From Moniliophthora roreri (Eukaryota > Basidiomycota > Agaricomycetes > Agaricales > Marasmiaceae): 64,000 nucleotides of DNA. This document shows, one piece after another, positions 61,087-64,000 of this stretch. Position 1 is the stretch's first letter. Every line of letters begins with the position of its first letter. The position numbers and the translations under genes are program-made. The stretch is taken from NCBI GenBank assembly GCA_001466705.2, contig LATX02000013.1, positions 124,001 through 188,000 on the forward strand. The letters run 5' to 3'. The notes under the pieces are model-generated. The model worked only from the letters and a program-made list of their open reading frames with translations, was not told where the DNA came from and did no database searches.

Positions 61087-61171
61087 GCCCACTTGATGGT
61101 TCAGACTCTCCCAACATTAGCTCGAACCTGACCTCTCCTTTCCAAATACTAATCCTTCAATCAACACGGCA

Positions 61172-61321
61172 ATGAGCCTTCGCACCCTCGCTACCAACCC
61201 CCTTGACGCCGTATTGCGTGTTATACCTATGGCTATCGCATTCTACCTCCATTTCTACCTTCTTTTTGCGTGTTTGCTACTTCATACGGTTGTGCCGTCG
61301 TCTTCGCCGAGTTCGGAGTAG
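61172..61321 (+). CDS. 49-aa membrane mini-ORF
   Basis: The ORF encodes 49 aa. It starts MSLRTLATNPLDAVLRVIPM, has one strongly hydrophobic segment (AIAFYLHFYLLFACLLL) and ends with a Ser/Pro tail. A TATA box at the right distance supports transcription. A donor-like gtgagt follows the stop by about 10 nt, so a downstream exon may exist. No family is recognised. Confidence 0.45.
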   Translation: MSLRTLATNPLDAVLRVIPMAIAFYLHFYLLFACLLLHTVVPSSSPSSE

Positions 61322-61954
61322 TAGTATCGTGTGAGTATTGACGGTCTCTTCTCTTTTCATCTGGGTTCTAACGTGTTAATCCAGATCTCGCAACATAGCT
61401 ACCGACACTGCGGTCGACGAAAATAAGGTACATGCTCGGGTACATGTCAACAGAGAGAAAACGGAGGTGCAACCTGCAACTTTTTACAACACGGACTACG
61501 ATATATGGACATTAGTGCTTGGGACAGAATTAGGGACATTGGACGTACGGACATGCGGATGCTGTGTAAATTGACCCAGGAACTGCAAGTCAGTAGCCAG
61601 ATCATTCGAGTACTGGCAATACCATTTTCTATCAACTCCAAGGGATTCTCCTGCCTTTGAACCGGCGCAGAAGTTGTGGAGTATAACTCTAGACGCTCTT
61701 GGCAGCGAGTTGCCACACCAAAGTTGAGTGCTTGCTCAAGATGAGCAGTGCAAAAAGTAGTCAACACCGCATCTTTCCTACAATTCCGAATTCAACGACC
61801 TAGGCCCACTCGAATTTGAAGAGAACAATGCCAAGGGTGACAATGACGATGGTGGCGAAACGAAAGTCCGCATGATGGGCGCCTTTTGCGCGCGGCCTTC
61901 AGCTTGAAGTTGACGTGGGAAGCCATCTCCTTCTCCTTCTGTAACTAACCCGTC

Positions 61955-62903
61955 ATGGACCGAAACTCGCAATTCGGAACTCCCGATTCCAAATCGACCA
62001 GTAACCATTCCTCTTATGTGTCTACCTCTCCTCTCAATCTCAACACCAACTTCAGTGATTCCGACGACAACCTTCCCACTCCCAAAGGCACTTCACCACC
62101 CCCTAATGAATCTATCCCTGGGCCTAGTACATCCAAGCGGTCATTAAGATTTTCAGCATTCTCTTCTTCACGGCCAAACATGTCGCATTTGCTTGAGAAG
62201 CAGTCTCCGGCGCCTGCAGAAGTTCATAGGAGTAACGGGGATTTGATGGAGTCGCCGGTAGAAGAGCGGTCGCGATCGCAGACACAAAGAGAGGAAGGAC
62301 AAGATACCGCGTCGAGAGATAGCACACAAGGTGGTGCTGCGGGAGATTCTCCACAGAATAAACGACCATGGCAGCTGGGTTTCCAACCGGTCTTGGTGCT
62401 GGAGAATTCGGGGAGTGTTGCGAGAGATCATTTAGCGTCGGAGAGAACATTTCTGGCTTATGTCCGAACGAGTTTAGCCATTGCTTCAACTGGAGTGGGT
62501 ACGTGCCTGGTTTTTTTTCACTCTAGAACTGTTGAACTCATCCTTGTGCTCGTATAGCTCTCGTTCAGTTATTTACCATCTCTTTAAACGCCAATTCTTC
62601 AACATTGCAGCTTTCACCCATCTCGGAACGGGTGCAATCTTGGGCTAGACCTTTAGGCGTTACAACTGTATGTTTAGGGATTGCTGTCCTTCTCATTGGT
62701 ACGGCGTGTCATCTCCCACCATCTGCGACTATTTCTTACGCTGCATAGGTGTAACACGTTACTTCACTGTACAACAAGCCCTGACAAAAGGCAAATTCCC
62801 TGTTGCCAGGTTCCTTGTCGGGTCTATCGCATTTGTACTCGCTTTGGTAGTCATCATTGTGTTCGGTGTGTTGGTTGCAGGTGGAGGACCTCGCAGGACG
62901 TAG
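61955..62903 (+). CDS. DUF202 three-span membrane protein
   Basis: Three exons (61955-62498, 62558-62698, 62749-62903) give 279 aa. The first 150 residues are Ser/Pro-rich and probably cytosolic and disordered. Then ARDHLASERTFLAYVRTSLAIASTG begins the DUF202 domain, with three membrane segments: around TSLAIASTG, GVTTVCLGIAVLLIG, and LVGSIAFVLALVVIIVFGVL. DUF202 is the membrane module shared with VTC1/VTC4 of the vacuolar polyphosphate complex. This protein lacks the SPX and catalytic parts, so it is a stand-alone version with unknown role. Confidence 0.88.
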
Positions 62904-63191
62904 GGCTATGGGGTTGAGTGGATGAATACATCTTCATACTCTTTCTTCGTAGGCGGTGGCGTACTACCCTTGTTTCATACCCTCGCCTCATGCCTTTTAT
63001 TACCCACTGTACTTTATCCATCCATAGAAGCATTCTGGTCGGAATTGGCATTTCTGCATCTGTCACGATTCGAAGAGACGAAACACAGTACTCAACAGTG
63101 TTGATCGGGTGAGGGATGTACAAGCAAACAGTAAGTACAGACATCCTCCTCACATCCCAACTTGCACTCCTTCTAAATCTAGTACTCCAAC

Positions 63192-63515
63192 TCAGTGGTA
63201 CCCCATCCAGCAATGCGCAGACCCCTCAAAGTCATTGCACTCCACATCGCTCACGGTATCATCGATAGACCTGTTGATGCAATCCCAGCACGCGTCGTAG
63301 CAGTGCGTCGGGTCCTTATAATTACGCGTGCCCTTGAACCAGCCACGGCTGCTACAGTCCTTGCCATCCTAATTGTTGGTGCGATAGCTCCCGAGGCAAG
63401 CATGAAGACCAGGTTTGTCGACAGAGCCGACGGCACGCTGCTTGCACTCGACAAAGGCGAGGGTGCTAGTGGCCTAGGCCAAGACAGCGATGATGACAGC
63501 AGGTGCAAAGCACAT
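63192..63515 (-). pseudogene. Secreted Cys-rich small protein with two TAG codons
   Basis: From ATG 63515 the minus strand encodes a hydrophobic signal-peptide-like start (MCFAPAVIIAVLA). A compact chain with eight Cys follows (segments FVECKQRAVGS, HACLGSYRTNN, DPTHCYDACWDC and SAHCWMGYH), ending at 63192. It is 107 residues including two TAG positions: after VLA and after RTNN. Both probably derive from Gln CAG. Without the stops it would be a typical small secreted protein of a mushroom, role unknown. A TATA motif lies upstream on the same strand. The plus-strand ORF of the same length is likely the shadow. Confidence 0.6.
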
Positions 63516-63593
63516 GATTGAAATAGGTGGATTGGACTGCTGCTTGAAAAAGGTCGATGTTGTACTGACTGACTAGGACCAGATGATAGGTCT

Positions 63594-63601
63594 TTTATAC
63601 A
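63594..63601 (-). promoter_or_regulatory. TATA box for the secreted protein gene
   Basis: TATAAAAG on the minus strand, about 80 nt upstream of the ATG at 63515. Confidence 0.55.
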
Positions 63602-64000
63602 TGTTACTTATGCAGTGAGTGGGTTTCACGGACAACCAAGGTGCTACAACAAGTAGCGCAAAAATCCCTTGAAGATCCCCTCACAAAGTAGCATTGCAGA
63701 CTGAGGCCCGACAGAGCGAGCCATAAACGGTTCGTGGCGTTGAATAAAGGACTCCAAGTAGGGGTACTAGTCCGTGGCGGTGCATCCAAGTTGTAGTAGT
63801 GGCTACGAACGTGACAGAGAAAAAATGATTATTGAATTTGCGCTCAAAATCTAAAATTGCAATGGCATCTTGAGTGTGATGAACGTAGCGAGGGCGGCAT
63901 CTGCATCGCAAGGACTTGTCGCCGCTAGTGAGTCCAATTATCGGTCAACTTGAGTGTCTCTTGATACAGTTGAGCCGTATCCGAGAGGCCCGAGCTAGGA
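63602..64000. other. Window end, nothing recognised
   Basis: Short overlapping ORFs on the minus strand show no domain. Confidence 0.35.

Noticed and set aside
63195..63521. 108-aa plus-strand ORF
   Set aside because: It mirrors the minus-strand secreted protein; the minus reading has a signal-like start, ordered Cys and a TATA box.

Overview
The window looks like nuclear DNA of a mushroom-forming basidiomycete (Agaricomycetes). The host genes have 45-60 nt GT-AG introns. The gene families fit as well: BTB and F-box expansions, mushroom-type class I terpene synthases, a class II diterpene cyclase and chromodomain Ty3/gypsy elements. All exon models below were built by hand from reading frames and splice signals. 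Family calls rest on recalled family features, not on a search.

Left host flank (1-22.4 kb). A terpenoid-type region. In order it holds a broken sulfite oxidase gene (minus strand), a prolyl-4-hydroxylase-like Fe(II)/2-oxoglutarate oxygenase, and an intact four-exon stand-alone class II diterpene cyclase (4419-6291). A truncated second copy of the oxygenase follows. Next come a Ser/Gly/Thr-rich small protein, two BTB-like genes, and a tandem pair of small paralogous proteins. The flank ends with two class I terpene synthases and the stub of a third. One of the two synthases has a mutated splice donor, an altered NSE triad and a MITE in its last intron. Four non-autonomous DNA elements with clear terminal repeats and target duplications lie in or beside this flank.

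Repeat island (about 22.87-51.95 kb). A nearly CpG-free stretch of nested, decayed elements. It contains solo LTRs with 5-bp duplications, a Mutator-like MITE with 9-bp duplications, tRNA-derived SINEs, and a 1.76-kb unit present in three to four copies. It also holds helicase and short-chain dehydrogenase relics, and a 7.3-kb Ty3/gypsy element (28851-36164, minus strand) with both LTRs and a 5-bp duplication. The decay signature is CpG to TpG/CpA: LTR differences fall almost only at CpG sites, and most premature stops in pol are TGA where Arg is expected. Four single N positions lie in the island; three sit at or near repeat boundaries and may mark assembly joins.

Right host flank (about 52-64 kb). 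CpG content returns inside an unrecognised ORF. Then follow a possible small gene, an F-box-like protein (594 aa), a large mitochondrial-type PPR protein (about 1418 aa, four exons), a 49-codon membrane mini-ORF behind a TATA box, a DUF202 three-span membrane protein, and a small secreted Cys-rich protein gene broken by two TAG codons.

Working hypothesis. The left flank is a terpenoid locus under birth and death: a CPS-type class II cyclase and separate class I synthases could work in sequence, with the oxygenase as a possible tailoring enzyme. Several members are already pseudogenes. The neighbouring repeat island appears to be a long-methylated, mutation-prone heterochromatic block.
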